Below, one piece after another: positions 52,614 to 62,392 of a DNA stretch of 64,000 nt (within the stretch, counting starts at the first letter, position 1; each line of letters starts with the position of its first letter). The DNA lies in contig NC_019693.1 in assembly GCF_000317105.1 (NCBI RefSeq), forward strand, positions 5,705,227 to 5,769,226. The letters run 5' to 3'. Source of the DNA: Oscillatoria acuminata PCC 6304. GTDB taxonomy: Bacteria; Cyanobacteriota; Cyanobacteriia; Cyanobacteriales; Laspinemataceae. The notes below the pieces were generated by a model, which was not told where the DNA came from, did not search any database, and saw nothing but the letters and a program-made list of their open reading frames with translations. Position numbers and translations under genes: made by a program.

Positions 52614-55600
52614 TTACTCCAAAATTGCTTGTTTATTTAAGGCAATCAGTTTTTTGAAACTGTCGTTATCCAGTTCAGTTAGCCAGGATTCATCATTGCC
52701 GACGATCGCCGAAGAGAGGCGCTTTTTATCTTCCAGGGTGCGATCGATCCGTTCTTCCAGGGTCCCGATCGCAATAAATTTATGGACAAACACATTTTTT
52801 TCTTGTCCAATTCGGAAGGCGCGATCGGTGGCTTGATCTTCCACTGCCGGGTTCCACCAGCGATCGAAGTGGAAAACGTGATTGGCTTTCGTCAGGGTAA
52901 TCCCCACCCCCCCAGCTTTTAAAGACAGAATAAAGATAGAAGGTTCGGTTTCGGGGTCTTGAAACTCCGCAATCATTTTTTCCCGTTTTTGACGCGGGGT
53001 TCCCCCATGTAGGTAGTGGGTTTTGTAATGAAAAGTCTGTTTGAGGTATTTTTCTAATGCCTCACAAATTTGGGTGAATTGGCTGAAAATCAGCAGGCTT
53101 TCTCCTTCGGCGATGACTTCCTCCACCATCTCTACTAGCCGTTCCAATTTATGCGATCGCGAGGGTAAAAACTCGCTGTTATCTTGTAAAAATTGGGCGG
53201 GATGGTTACAAACTTGCTTAAGTTTCATCAGAGTGGATAAAATCAAGCCTTTCCGCTGAATTCCTTCCGCTTCTTCTAACTGTTCTGCGACATCTTTGAC
53301 CACCGCCTCATATAACGATGCCTGTTCTTTGGTGAGGTTGCAATATTGTTTCTGTTCGACCTTATCGGGCAAATCCTTAATAATCGAACGGTCCGTTTTC
53401 ACCCGCCGCAGGATAAAGGGTTCCACCAATCGTTTCAACGTGGTGGATTTAATCGGGTCATTGTCTTTTTGAATGGGCATTTCAAACCCTTTGCGGAACT
53501 GGGATTCTTTCCCCAAATATCCGGGATTCAGAAAATTGAAAATCGACCATAAATCTAACAGGCGGTTTTCAATCGGGGTTCCCGTTAAAGCGAGGCGATG
53601 GGTGGAGGGAAGTTTGGCGATCGCCTTGGTTTGTGCCGCTTGCGGATTCTTGATATTTTGCGCTTCATCCACCACAACCCGATGCCAGTTGACCCGCTTA
53701 AATAGTTTTTCATCTTTGCGGGCCAAAGTAAACGAAGTAATCACCACATCATACTTTAAACTTTCGGCTTTGAATTCCTTTTCATCTTTGAGGCGATCGC
53801 TGCCGTGATGCACCATTGAGGTAATATGGGGTGCAAACCGTTCAATCTCCCGTTGCCAGTTGCCAATCACCGAAGTTGGCGCAATTAATAACGTCGGTAA
53901 AGGTTTCTCTTCTCCCTCTCGTTCTAACACCAAACAGGCAATCACTTGTAACGATTTTCCCAACCCCATATCATCCGCAAGGCAGCCATTGAGTCCCAAC
54001 TGTTCCAAGTATTGCACCCAGGCAACCCCACGTTTTTGATATTCTCTCAATGTCCCTTGCAACTGCGCGGGATTTTCAATGGGTTCCAGACGACTACTAT
54101 CGCGAAGTTTAGCCATCATTTCCGCTAAAACTTCATCCTGTTCCACCTCAATCTCATCGGAGGCATCGCTGATTTTCTGCATAAACTCTTGCAAGGACAT
54201 TTCCGGCTGTTCATCTTTATGAGACTGCCAAAATTCCAGCATTTGTTGCATTTTTTTCGCGTCCAACTCAATCCATTCCCCGCGAAATTGGACCAAGGGA
54301 GTTTTTGCCTCAACCAGTTGCTGCCATTCCTGTTCACTCACCGGCTGTCCAGCAATGGAAAGCTCATATTTATATTGAATAATCTGCTGTAAACTAAACA
54401 GACCTTTGTTCCCTTGTCCCGTTGATTTCTTTTTCGAGGAGGCTTTCAGGCGGAGGGTTGCCCGTCTGCGCCCTTCCGGTGTCCACCATGCGGGAACGAT
54501 CACTTTATAGCCGGAATCTTCTAAAATCCAAGCACTTTCTTTGAGAAAATCAAAGGCTTCTGATAAAGTTATTTCCAACCCTGTGGGACGGTCCGTTTCT
54601 AGCCCTTTGGAAAGTAACGGATACATCCGGGCCGCATAGCCTAAATTTAACAGCAGATTCTTTTCAAAGTCTTTTCCAAAGTTTTTTTGAAAAGTATTTT
54701 TTTCGGTTTTACTCAGATGCCAATAGTCTTCTAATGGCAGTTTCAAAGAAGGGTCTTTTTTAGAAGCGGCAACAAAGTTAATTCGCCACAAGTCCGGCTG
54801 ATCTCTAGTTCCTTCTTGGAGTTGAAAACAGAGGTAAAATGGGGCGGTTAATTGTGCCCCGGATAATCGGTCTTTCCAAGTCGCCCACTGCTGGTAAACT
54901 TCTCGGGAAACATCGGGCCTTTTTTGGCTACTGTAACTGGTGTAGATAAAACTGTCGTTAAACTGTTTGCCAAAGGTTTGGGGAATGGGAGTTTCTCCCA
55001 CAATATTATTTAACAAACATTCTGAGAAATGGCGCAGCAATGTGGAACGTTCGTAAAATTCCAAAGGTTTAGGAATAGCAGCAAACCCCGCCACACAAGC
55101 CAATGGCATCGCCGCGCTGTAGTGTTGGATATCGGTTTCATACTGGTCCGATAAAATTTCCCAACTGGAATAATACTCATCGGATTGAACAGTTTTGGCT
55201 TTTTTACCTTTCCCTGATTTTGAGGTGTTTGAGGTGAGGGTGGAATATTTTAAAGAGGGGATATACTGGTCTTTGAGGATAATTTGTTTGAAGGATTGGC
55301 TGTATTGATACCAAAACAGTAAATCAGCCCCTAACTGAACTTCAGCGAGGTTATTGATGGCGATGAAATGTAAATCATTTAAGGTTTTAATGACCGACTT
55401 GATAGTAGAGGATTTGACGATATCTTCGACATGATAGCAATCAATCTCCCAAGGATGAAACTCGCAGCTTTCCGGGGGTTCATCTTCTAGGTAGCGAAAC
55501 AGTTCGACAGAAGGGAGGGGTTTATCTCCCGTAGTAGGTAGAATAAAATACTGAGAGGAAATACGATTTTTAATCCCATTTTCACCTACTTCAGGAATTC

Positions 55601-55775
55601 CCAAGTTTGCCCGCAAAAATTCCGCCAATTCCGCTTTTTCTAAATGAGCGGGATGGCGTAAACTGGGCTTTTTCCGGCTGGGTTTGGGAATCGTTTCGAC
55701 CCAGAGGTAAAATCGACCCTGACGAATGAATTCGCTGGTGTTGTTGGGGATCCAGGTGCCATGAAGGATTTTCAT
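52614..55775 (-). CDS. SNF2-family DEAD/DEAH helicase
   Basis: ATP-dependent DNA translocase of 1053 residues. The N-terminal half is an uncharacterised bacterial SNF2 accessory region. Motifs: LADDMGLGKSLQ (Walker A), VVDEAQNIKNP (motif II), ALTGTPIENRLLDLWS (III), ILSLKAGGVGITLTKA (V) and QATDRAFRIGQ (VI). The ATG at 55775 is preferred to a TTG two codons upstream. It is co-transcribed with the SWIM gene. Likely role in DNA repair or transcription recycling; not specific. Confidence 0.93.
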   Translation of the reverse strand: MKILHGTWIPNNTSEFIRQGRFYLWVETIPKPSRKKPSLRHPAHLEKAELAEFLRANLGIPEVGENGIKNRISSQYFILPTTGDKPLPSVELFRYLEDEPPESCEFHPWEIDCYHVEDIVKSSTIKSVIKTLNDLHFIAINNLAEVQLGADLLFWYQYSQSFKQIILKDQYIPSLKYSTLTSNTSKSGKGKKAKTVQSDEYYSSWEILSDQYETDIQHYSAAMPLACVAGFAAIPKPLEFYERSTLLRHFSECLLNNIVGETPIPQTFGKQFNDSFIYTSYSSQKRPDVSREVYQQWATWKDRLSGAQLTAPFYLCFQLQEGTRDQPDLWRINFVAASKKDPSLKLPLEDYWHLSKTEKNTFQKNFGKDFEKNLLLNLGYAARMYPLLSKGLETDRPTGLEITLSEAFDFLKESAWILEDSGYKVIVPAWWTPEGRRRATLRLKASSKKKSTGQGNKGLFSLQQIIQYKYELSIAGQPVSEQEWQQLVEAKTPLVQFRGEWIELDAKKMQQMLEFWQSHKDEQPEMSLQEFMQKISDASDEIEVEQDEVLAEMMAKLRDSSRLEPIENPAQLQGTLREYQKRGVAWVQYLEQLGLNGCLADDMGLGKSLQVIACLVLEREGEEKPLPTLLIAPTSVIGNWQREIERFAPHITSMVHHGSDRLKDEKEFKAESLKYDVVITSFTLARKDEKLFKRVNWHRVVVDEAQNIKNPQAAQTKAIAKLPSTHRLALTGTPIENRLLDLWSIFNFLNPGYLGKESQFRKGFEMPIQKDNDPIKSTTLKRLVEPFILRRVKTDRSIIKDLPDKVEQKQYCNLTKEQASLYEAVVKDVAEQLEEAEGIQRKGLILSTLMKLKQVCNHPAQFLQDNSEFLPSRSHKLERLVEMVEEVIAEGESLLIFSQFTQICEALEKYLKQTFHYKTHYLHGGTPRQKREKMIAEFQDPETEPSIFILSLKAGGVGITLTKANHVFHFDRWWNPAVEDQATDRAFRIGQEKNVFVHKFIAIGTLEERIDRTLEDKKRLSSAIVGNDESWLTELDNDSFKKLIALNKQAILE

Positions 55776-55781
55776 ACGCAA

Positions 55782-56182
55782 ATCGCAAGATTAAGGGGGT
55801 GGGGGATGTCCTCCGCTGAGGCAGCCGAGGAGAGATGCAATAGAGGCCCCTGATGATAGGGCTAGTCTATAGATTACCATAATCACTCACGCGCAAGACG
55901 CGATCGCCCTGCGGTTGGGAATCCAGGTTCAGTAACCCTGGATTGCCAGTCCTGGAATAGAAATCACGGAACACCTTGGGGAAATTTCACGGGGACAGGA
56001 TTTGTTGATTCGTATCTTGGATTACATTTTAGTTGTTGTTAAGAATTGTAATGATAGTAGTTACTCAAATAAACTTGTTACATTTTTTAATAAAAATTAA
56101 GTCAAAACGGTATAAATTCACGCAGTAACTGAATAGAAAGTCCAGTTAAATCCTTAAATAGACCTTTAAACAAAACATTGCT
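55782..56182. other. Intergenic region between divergent SNF2 and Cys-rich genes
   Basis: No gene in ~400 bases. A hairpin AATCCAGG (55920-55927) / CCTGGATT (55937-55944) lies in the middle. The right half is AT-rich with likely promoter sequences for the next gene. Confidence 0.5.
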
Positions 56183-56446
56183 ATGAACCCCTTAAATTCT
56201 CTAACTTCTTGCTGTCGAAATTGTCGGTACTATGAGCCGGAAGGAAGACGGGGTGGGGCTTGTCAGCAACTCAACGTTCCGGTTCAAGGAACCTGGAAAT
56301 CCTGTTCTCTAGCGAGTCCAGCATTTACGCCCTCTTGGAAAGCCCTGCAAGATCTGATCCAGTGGGAACAGGAAAACCTCGATCGCACAACAGCAGCCAG
56401 TCTGACCCCTCCCGAACGTTCCAAAGCTGAAATGAGTCGCCGCTAA
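56183..56446 (+). CDS. Conserved small Cys-motif protein
   Basis: Protein of 87 residues with CCRNCRYYEPEG, GGACQQLNVP and WKSCSLASPAF. The CxxC...C...C pattern suggests a metal or iron-sulfur site. It looks like a conserved cyanobacterial protein of unknown function. Confidence 0.7.
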   Translation: MNPLNSLTSCCRNCRYYEPEGRRGGACQQLNVPVQGTWKSCSLASPAFTPSWKALQDLIQWEQENLDRTTAASLTPPERSKAEMSRR

Positions 56447-56527
56447 AACCACCTTTTAAACCCTCCGTTCAATCGATTGTTTCGGTTGTTCTGTATTCTG
56501 GAAAAAGGAATTTACCAGATCCAGGAT

Positions 56528-57604
56528 ATGACCACCCGGCAAAACCTACAACAGCAGTTCAATAAAATCGCCAATTTATTAGAACAAATTCAGAATTTAG
56601 GTTTAGATTCTGAAGATGGAGAGACGAATTTTTTATCGTCTCTCCATCAATTTGAAACCGTCGCCCTTCCGTTTGAATTGGTGCAACAGGGAATGGGACT
56701 CTGGGAGGCAATTTTTCCTCCAGAGGTGCTAGAATCCCTGGTTCAAGAGGATCCGGATACCTTAGAATCCTTGGCGATCGCCCTCAGTCAAACCCTGCAA
56801 ACTCAACTGGCGATTTTAAACCCGTGGTTGCCTCTACTCACCACTCCTCCAGCATTAGCCGATAAAATCCGCGATCGCACCACCCAAATTCAGCAAATTA
56901 CTACCGAAAAAGCCGAACTTTTAGCAGCATCTGAGACTCTGTTCCATCGTGAATTAGAACTCCGTCAAGGGGGGGATGAGTTGCAGCAGTTAAAACAAAC
57001 TCGGGCAGAACTCACGGCCCTTGAACAGGAATTAGCAACCACGGATTTAGACGAATTACGCCGGGATATTTCTAACCGACAAACTGCTTTAGAACAGGAC
57101 CGAAATCAGCTAGAAACCCTCAAACTGCAACAAGCAGAACTTGCGGCTGAAATTGCGGCAATCCAAGGACTGAATCACCAAATTTCCCGAGAATTAGAAG
57201 AACTGCAACTGCGTCGTCCTCGTTTAGAAACCCGGACCCAACAACAAACCGCCCAACTGATTACCTTAACTGAGACCGAACGACAGCGCCTAGGAACCGC
57301 TTTACCGCCTTTATTAGCGGAATTAGCGGAACAACAGTCCGCCTATCAGAATGCTCAAGGGGAATTATCCCAGGCCATTGCGGATTTTAATCGCTATCAA
57401 CAACAAACCCATGAATTAATCAATCATTTAAACAGTCATTATCAAACTGATGTCAAATTAGGCCAAAAATTGCCCGTGAATCAACCCAAAATTGAGACCA
57501 TTATGCAGAGGATTCAGGACAATTTAGCGGAATTGGACCAGGAACTCGCAATGGCTCAACAGCAACATGAGCGATCGCAGGAAAAAACCATTGTCACCTT
57601 TTGA
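56528..57604 (+). CDS. Long coiled-coil protein
   Basis: Protein of 358 residues made largely of coiled coil rich in Gln, Glu and Leu (about residues 110-345), preceded by a globular helical part. The ATG at 56528 is preferred to a TTG at 56477 whose extra residues are hydrophobic and non-conserved in appearance. No catalytic motif. It may be a structural or scaffold protein. Confidence 0.75.
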   Translation: MTTRQNLQQQFNKIANLLEQIQNLGLDSEDGETNFLSSLHQFETVALPFELVQQGMGLWEAIFPPEVLESLVQEDPDTLESLAIALSQTLQTQLAILNPWLPLLTTPPALADKIRDRTTQIQQITTEKAELLAASETLFHRELELRQGGDELQQLKQTRAELTALEQELATTDLDELRRDISNRQTALEQDRNQLETLKLQQAELAAEIAAIQGLNHQISRELEELQLRRPRLETRTQQQTAQLITLTETERQRLGTALPPLLAELAEQQSAYQNAQGELSQAIADFNRYQQQTHELINHLNSHYQTDVKLGQKLPVNQPKIETIMQRIQDNLAELDQELAMAQQQHERSQEKTIVTF

Positions 57605-57618
57605 GTGAAAATCCGGTT

Positions 57619-58602
57619 TCAACCCAGACGGGGTGAACCCAAGCGACTCAGCAGCATGAGGGACCAAGGCAGGTTCAAATTGGGAATTAGGTTGGCATAA
57701 GGTCTCAATTGGGGGACGGCAAAGGGGAGGAGAAAGCGCAGGGACCTTAACGACCCTGGGGAGGTGCCATCTTCGTCCACCAGTCCATACCGTTGCGCCA
57801 CTTCTGCCACAATCTGCACCCGTCCGGTGTGCTGCATCACAGTGGGGTCCGCAGCTAAGGCGGCGATCGCCCGTCCCGTCAACAGGGGTGTTTCCCAGTT
57901 GTAGCGTTCTTGGAATCCAGAAAATTGGCGATCGTTCGTCTCACTTGCCGCCATTTGATCCGCCATACTGGACATTTGTTCTGTTCCCACAATCCCCGGC
58001 CAAATGGAGAGGGAGGCGACATTATAGGGTTTGAGTTCCACTGCCATATCTGCTGCGAGGCGATCGCAACCGGATTTCCCCACCCCATAAGGCACTCCGA
58101 AAATATAAGATAACCCTCCCCAAGAGGAAATCGTACAAATCATCCCCTGCTGACGCGGCGTCATCATCCGCGCCGCCAACACACTGGTCACATAGTGACT
58201 CCGTAGACCCACATTGTTACAAGCATCCCAAAAACTCGGTTCACTCTCCCAGAATGGCCGACCCTGACTATTCATTAACGCTTGCACCCCGGCATATACA
58301 TTATTTACCAACAGGTCAAGGTGTCCGAAATCTGATTGAATCCGGTCAAACAGCGATCGCACTTGGTCATCATCGCTATGGTCCACCTGCACGGGAATAC
58401 AGAGACCCCCTGCCGCTTCCACTGCCGCTTCCGTCTCTCTCAGACTCCCAGAAAGCTGCCCCTCTCCAGTCGAAGGGTCCAGACTCCGCCCGGTGATATA
58501 CACCGTCGCCCCCGCTTCCCCCAGTCCAATGGCGATGCCTTTGCCCAAGCCCCTGGTCGCCCCAGTGACAACCGTAACTTTGCCCTCAAGTGGTTTAGTC
58601 AT
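57619..58602 (-). CDS. SDR family oxidoreductase (DHRS1-like)
   Basis: NAD(P)-dependent short-chain dehydrogenase of 327 residues. Seen: TGATRGLGKGIAIGLGEAGA (cofactor loop, residues 12-31), LLVNNVYAG (NNAG counterpart), SSWGGLSY, and YGVGKSGCDR with the YxxxK catalytic pair. PFWESEPSFWDACNNVGLRS places it near the DHRS1 group. Substrate unknown. Tail-to-tail with the coiled-coil gene. Confidence 0.9.
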   Translation of the reverse strand: MTKPLEGKVTVVTGATRGLGKGIAIGLGEAGATVYITGRSLDPSTGEGQLSGSLRETEAAVEAAGGLCIPVQVDHSDDDQVRSLFDRIQSDFGHLDLLVNNVYAGVQALMNSQGRPFWESEPSFWDACNNVGLRSHYVTSVLAARMMTPRQQGMICTISSWGGLSYIFGVPYGVGKSGCDRLAADMAVELKPYNVASLSIWPGIVGTEQMSSMADQMAASETNDRQFSGFQERYNWETPLLTGRAIAALAADPTVMQHTGRVQIVAEVAQRYGLVDEDGTSPGSLRSLRFLLPFAVPQLRPYANLIPNLNLPWSLMLLSRLGSPRLG

Positions 58603-58828
58603 GATGAATTGATGATAATTTGCGTTATGAATTTCTGAATTAATGAATCATTTTACTACAAGGATTTGAGTCCTGTGGAGATTAGCCCTGAGTCCTGAGC
58701 GATTTTTATAAGGTATCTTCGGCAACGCGCCGATTCCCCGAGGGTTTATAATAGAATCGTTTACGGCTGCCAAGTCTCTAACAAGTTGCTGAACCAACCC
58801 GGTGAAATTCTCATTTTATTCCTAAATT

Positions 58829-59242
58829 ATGCTACAAATTTCCAACACCGTCAGTATCCTAGAAAACGAAATTCAAATTAGTGCGGTTCGTTCTCAAGGG
58901 GCGGGGGGGCAAAATGTAAATAAGGTGGCAACCGCGATTCATTTGCGTTTTGATATCAAAGCATCCTCCCTGCCGGAACGTTATAAAAACCGCCTATTGA
59001 GTCGAAGCGATCATCGGATTACCCAAGAGGGGGTAATTATTATTAAGGCTCAAGAATCTCGCAGTCAGTTAGAAAACCGCCAGGAAGCCTTGATGCGGTT
59101 GCAAGAGTTGATTAAAAGTGCTGTTGCTGTGCCTAAAAAGCGTTTTAAAAGCAAACCCACCCGCAGTTCTCAGCGCAAACGTCTCGATAGCAAAACGAAG
59201 CGGGGACAGATTAAAGCGATGAGACGGAAGGTTATGGATTAA
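58829..59242 (+). CDS. arfB: Alternative ribosome-rescue factor ArfB
   Basis: Peptidyl-tRNA hydrolase that frees stalled ribosomes. 137 residues with the catalytic GGQ (26-28, in SQGAGGQNVNKV) and a strongly basic C-terminal tail (about residues 105-135) that enters the empty mRNA channel. Length is typical. Confidence 0.92.
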   Translation: MLQISNTVSILENEIQISAVRSQGAGGQNVNKVATAIHLRFDIKASSLPERYKNRLLSRSDHRITQEGVIIIKAQESRSQLENRQEALMRLQELIKSAVAVPKKRFKSKPTRSSQRKRLDSKTKRGQIKAMRRKVMD

Positions 59243-59252
59243 TCATCTTTTT

Positions 59253-59355
59253 TCGGGCGATTCTCGAATCGCCCCTACAGATTTGGTTTTTCTCTTCAAA
59301 GGGGATGTCGGGCGATTCTCGAATCGCCCCTACAGATTTGGTTTTCTCTTCAAAG
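59253..59355. repeat. Two tandem ~49-bp units each with a hairpin
   Basis: Units 59253-59301 and 59308-59355 are identical but for one T. Each contains GGGCGATTCTCGAATCGCCC (59255-59274 and 59310-59329), an 8-bp stem with CTCG loop. Located between convergent arfB and DUF4351 genes, where they may act as terminators. Confidence 0.8.
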
Positions 59356-59375
59356 AAACCGTAAGTTATGCTTGA

Positions 59376-59684
59376 TTAAGATAGAGGTTTCTCGGAAGGG
59401 CCAAAGCGTTGTAGCAACTCTTCCCGAGAAAGGGTTAATAATACCCGGGTTAACTCTTCATGGGGTAACTGCAATAAGGCTACGATAATTGAGCTAAATT
59501 CTGCATCAGTCATGGTTCCCAATCGAAAGCCTAAAATACTTTTAATCATTTTTGCCCGTTCAAATTGGATAAGGAGTTGACTATTCTGTTCAAAATTTTC
59601 GTAGAAACTTTTCGTAAAGCCTTCGATAAAACCTTGTTTGAATAATTCTTCCTTCTCACGCATATATTCCATTGAAAATCCCAT
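59376..59684 (-). CDS. DUF4351 tail fragment, copy 2
   Basis: Protein of 102 residues with REELLQRFG at its end, the DUF4351 signature, and a helical start. It corresponds to the C-terminal part of the protein at 60064-60957 and seems to be a tandemly copied tail. It starts at an ATG with AGGAGG nearby. May or may not be functional. Confidence 0.65.
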   Translation of the reverse strand: MGFSMEYMREKEELFKQGFIEGFTKSFYENFEQNSQLLIQFERAKMIKSILGFRLGTMTDAEFSSIIVALLQLPHEELTRVLLTLSREELLQRFGPSEKPLS

Positions 59685-59735
59685 GGTTTCCTCCTGATTA
59701 TCTCCATCTGCTAGATTTAATGTATGTCACGCCAA

Positions 59736-59975
59736 TCAAAGTTTCTCGGAACGGCCAAAGCGTTGTAGCAACTCTTCCCGAGAAAGGTTTAATAACAACG
59801 GAATGAATTCTTCATCGGATACCTGCACTAATGCCTCGATAATTGAAGCAAGTTCCTCATCAATCGTACTGAATCGAAATTTCAAGATTTCTTTAACCCA
59901 TTGTTTCCGTCCTTGCTGGATACCTTCTTGGATTGCTTCTTCTCTCTGCTGTAAATAAGCTGGTGAGAATTTCAT
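59736..59975 (-). CDS. DUF4351 tail fragment, copy 1
   Basis: Protein of 79 residues almost colinear with the last ~75 residues of the protein at 60064-60957 (SPAYLQQREEAIQEGIQQ versus SPAYLQLREEAVQEGIQQ; both end LLNLSREELLQRFGRS). A recent partial duplication. Confidence 0.68.
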   Translation of the reverse strand: MKFSPAYLQQREEAIQEGIQQGRKQWVKEILKFRFSTIDEELASIIEALVQVSDEEFIPLLLNLSREELLQRFGRSEKL

Positions 59976-60063
59976 AATTAACTCCCGTGCAAGATTGACT
60001 TAGGGGATAATTTTTCTAACCTAATATTGAGGGGCATTAGTGTAGCCCCTCAATATTAGGTTA

Positions 60064-60957
60064 CTATGACCGGCCAAAGCGTTGCAGTAACTCTTCCCGA
60101 GAAAGGTTTAATAACACCGAAATTAATTCTTCATCGGATACCTGCAATGATGCCTCAATAATGGAAGTGAGTTCTTCATCAATCGAACCAAAGCGAGACT
60201 TGAGAATATTTTGAACTGTTTTCTTCCGCTGTTGTTGGATACCTTCCTGTACTGCTTCTTCTCGCAACTGTAGATAAGCTGGGGATAAGTTCATAATTAA
60301 CTCCTGATTTTCTTCATTTGGATTTTGCCTGAGTTGGACGTTGACGCGCCAGTTGGACAGAATTTCTAACAGGTTGCGCCGGAATGGATGTCCCTGGGGT
60401 AGAGAGAGTAATTCATTCACGGCTTGTTGTTGGGTGGCCCCTCTTCCTAAGACTCTCAACCATAGGGTATTCAGGTTGGCGGGGAGTTGGTCGATCGCCA
60501 CTAATGCGGTCTTCTCAAATTCTGGCATAAAATAAATCCCCGGTATCCAGTTCCCTGACTCATCCAGTTGTGCGCCAAATCCGTTCACCAGTCGTTCGGA
60601 ACAGGAGGGGGACAATACCCAGAGTCGGGGTAAGTCGGATTCACTCAGGGAGTTCTTCTCCCGTCGCGCTTGTCGCAAGAGGTCCCCTTGGAGGGAGTAG
60701 AGTTTGAGTTTGCAGTTTCTAATCTCGACGGGGGTGGGTGCGTTTCTAAAGACTTCAAACAAGCCGGTTGTGGCTGCCATTTGTCCTAGAATTCCCAGGG
60801 TTTCGGGCACAGTTGAGGGGGTGGCGGCAGGGACAAAATAAACATCGATTTGTCGCACTTCGCTGGGAACGTCCCGACTGGTTTGAACTTGTCCCAGATA
60901 CGCTAATAACTCCTCTAAATATTGTTTCGCAAATTGGTCATGAGCAGTTCGAGTCAT
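60064..60957 (-). CDS. Rpn family / DUF4351 protein (PD-(D/E)XK-like)
   Basis: Protein of 297 residues. Start ATG at 60957 (MTRTAHDQFAKQYLEELLAY) is the usual family beginning. Seen: FAKQYLEELL, VRQIDVYFVP, then a helical region and the DUF4351 tail REELLQRFGRS. Related proteins are annotated as recombination-promoting nuclease/transposase-like and are very numerous in cyanobacteria. The catalytic acids cannot be confirmed by eye. Confidence 0.8.
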   Translation of the reverse strand: MTRTAHDQFAKQYLEELLAYLGQVQTSRDVPSEVRQIDVYFVPAATPSTVPETLGILGQMAATTGLFEVFRNAPTPVEIRNCKLKLYSLQGDLLRQARREKNSLSESDLPRLWVLSPSCSERLVNGFGAQLDESGNWIPGIYFMPEFEKTALVAIDQLPANLNTLWLRVLGRGATQQQAVNELLSLPQGHPFRRNLLEILSNWRVNVQLRQNPNEENQELIMNLSPAYLQLREEAVQEGIQQQRKKTVQNILKSRFGSIDEELTSIIEASLQVSDEELISVLLNLSREELLQRFGRS

Positions 60958-61053
60958 GATTCGGTTTGATTGCGGATATCCCTGATATTGAAAACAGGAG
61001 TGCGTTGGCAAAGCCTCTACACTCCTATTATTATAAACCAATTTTTACGCCTG

Positions 61054-61695
61054 TTAAGACAAAGTTAATCCTATCCCTTTGTGATTGAATTCTTCTACAG
61101 TTTGTTGCGAGAGTTGGTGGGAGGAAATGGCTCTTAACATGGCGAGGGGTAAGGTTAAGTGATGGGCCCCGGCTTGTAAGGAGGCAGCGGCTTCTTCTGG
61201 GGATTTAATACTAGCGGCGAGAATTTCGACGTCGCTGCCTTTTAGAACATCTGCCATCGATCGCACTAAGGCAATGCCATCTCCTAATAATCGGGTGGCG
61301 CGGTTGACGTAGGCGATCGCCATTTTTGCCCCCGCTTCCCTAGCGACGGCTGCTTGGGCGGCACTATAAATCGCCGTCACGGAACAAGGTATGTCTGGAG
61401 ATAGATGCGCGACGACTTCAAACCCAACTGGAGTGGCTGGAACTTTTAAAATGGTGCGATCGCCAATCAAATCCCGCGCTGTTTGGCCTTCTTTGACCAT
61501 GCCCTGAAAATCGGACGCCGTAAGCTGGTAAAATAATGGCCCCGATGTGAGGGTCACCAATTTTTTTAAAGTCTCCTCCGGAGATAACTCACTGGTTGCC
61601 AATAAGGTCGGATTGGTGGTGATGCCTTTCACCCAGCCCATTTTTTGGGCCAGTTCTGCTTCGGAGGCGATCGCTGAATCTAAATAAATTGCCAT
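61054..61695 (-). CDS. Transaldolase family protein (fructose-6-phosphate aldolase type)
   Basis: Small transaldolase of 213 residues from the ATG at 61695 (MAIYLDSAIASEAELAQ, the family start). Seen: GITTNPTLL, the Schiff-base lysine in TILKVPATPVGFEV, and ILAASIKSPEEAAASLQAGA. It catalyses aldol cleavage/formation on sugar phosphates. The reading frame extends to 61752 with non-homologous residues, overlapping the divergent gene. Confidence 0.88.
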   Translation of the reverse strand: MAIYLDSAIASEAELAQKMGWVKGITTNPTLLATSELSPEETLKKLVTLTSGPLFYQLTASDFQGMVKEGQTARDLIGDRTILKVPATPVGFEVVAHLSPDIPCSVTAIYSAAQAAVAREAGAKMAIAYVNRATRLLGDGIALVRSMADVLKGSDVEILAASIKSPEEAAASLQAGAHHLTLPLAMLRAISSHQLSQQTVEEFNHKGIGLTLS

Positions 61696-61751
61696 GATTT
61701 TTTCCCGTTCAGTTCCATCCCAAAAATACGGGAAATTGGCTACCCTTGACA

Positions 61752-62378
61752 ATGGACCATACCCCCAACCCTAACTCAATGACCTTACTGAACTTGGCAG
61801 AACTTTGTCCCATCACCCGCAGTCTCGGTCCGGGTCAGCGGTTTGCGATTTGGGTGCAAGGTTGTTGTTTTAACTGTTCCGGTTGTATCTCTCCCGATTG
61901 GATTCCCCAGGTGGCGGCGACTGGGGTGGAACCGCGACGGTTGGCGGAAACCATTTTATCGGTCCCGGGAACAGAAGGGTTAACGGTGTCTGGGGGAGAA
62001 CCGATGTTACAGGCGCAGGCATTGAGTGAATTATTTGCACTTTTGGCAGAGGTGGATTGTTCGATTATCTGCTATACCGGGTTTACCTTAGAACAGTTAC
62101 AGGCCAAGTCTGACCCGGCGATCGCCCGAGTCTTGTCGCAAATTGATGTGTTAATTGATGGACTTTATCTCCCGGAACTCAATGATAACCAAGGGTGGCG
62201 CGGTTCTGCCAATCAACGGGTGCATTTTCTCACCCCTCGATTGTTTGCTGAAGCGGGTGCATTTTCCTCTCGCAAGCGCGATGTGGAAATTCACCTGAGA
62301 AATGATTCGGCGTTGATGGTGGGTGTACCGCCTCGCCATTTCTCTGATACCTTTAAACAGGTCATTGATAACAGTTAA
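61752..62378 (+). CDS. Radical SAM activating enzyme-like protein
   Basis: Protein of 208 residues with the cluster C38-x3-C42-x2-C45 (GCCFNCSGC), and LTVSGGEPMLQAQAL, which binds SAM. It resembles NrdG/PflA-type activases of glycyl radical enzymes, but no partner enzyme is nearby; the substrate is unknown. An internal ATG at 61779 (MTLLNLAEL) is an alternative start. It starts 56 bases from the divergent transaldolase. Confidence 0.82.
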   Translation: MDHTPNPNSMTLLNLAELCPITRSLGPGQRFAIWVQGCCFNCSGCISPDWIPQVAATGVEPRRLAETILSVPGTEGLTVSGGEPMLQAQALSELFALLAEVDCSIICYTGFTLEQLQAKSDPAIARVLSQIDVLIDGLYLPELNDNQGWRGSANQRVHFLTPRLFAEAGAFSSRKRDVEIHLRNDSALMVGVPPRHFSDTFKQVIDNS

Positions 62379-62392
62379 TAGCAAGAAGTATT

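Noticed and set aside
59253-59355. Possible CRISPR-like repeat
   Set aside because: Only two units, each with an internal hairpin, and a 6-base gap instead of spacers; no cas genes. The Cas4-like gene at 33507 belongs to the Argonaute operon.
61746-62378. Radical SAM protein as QueE, the missing preQ0 enzyme
   Set aside because: Cys spacing CxxxCxxC is compatible with several activases, the gene is 31 kb from queD beside unrelated genes, and the rest of the sequence resembles NrdG/PflA-type activases more than QueE.
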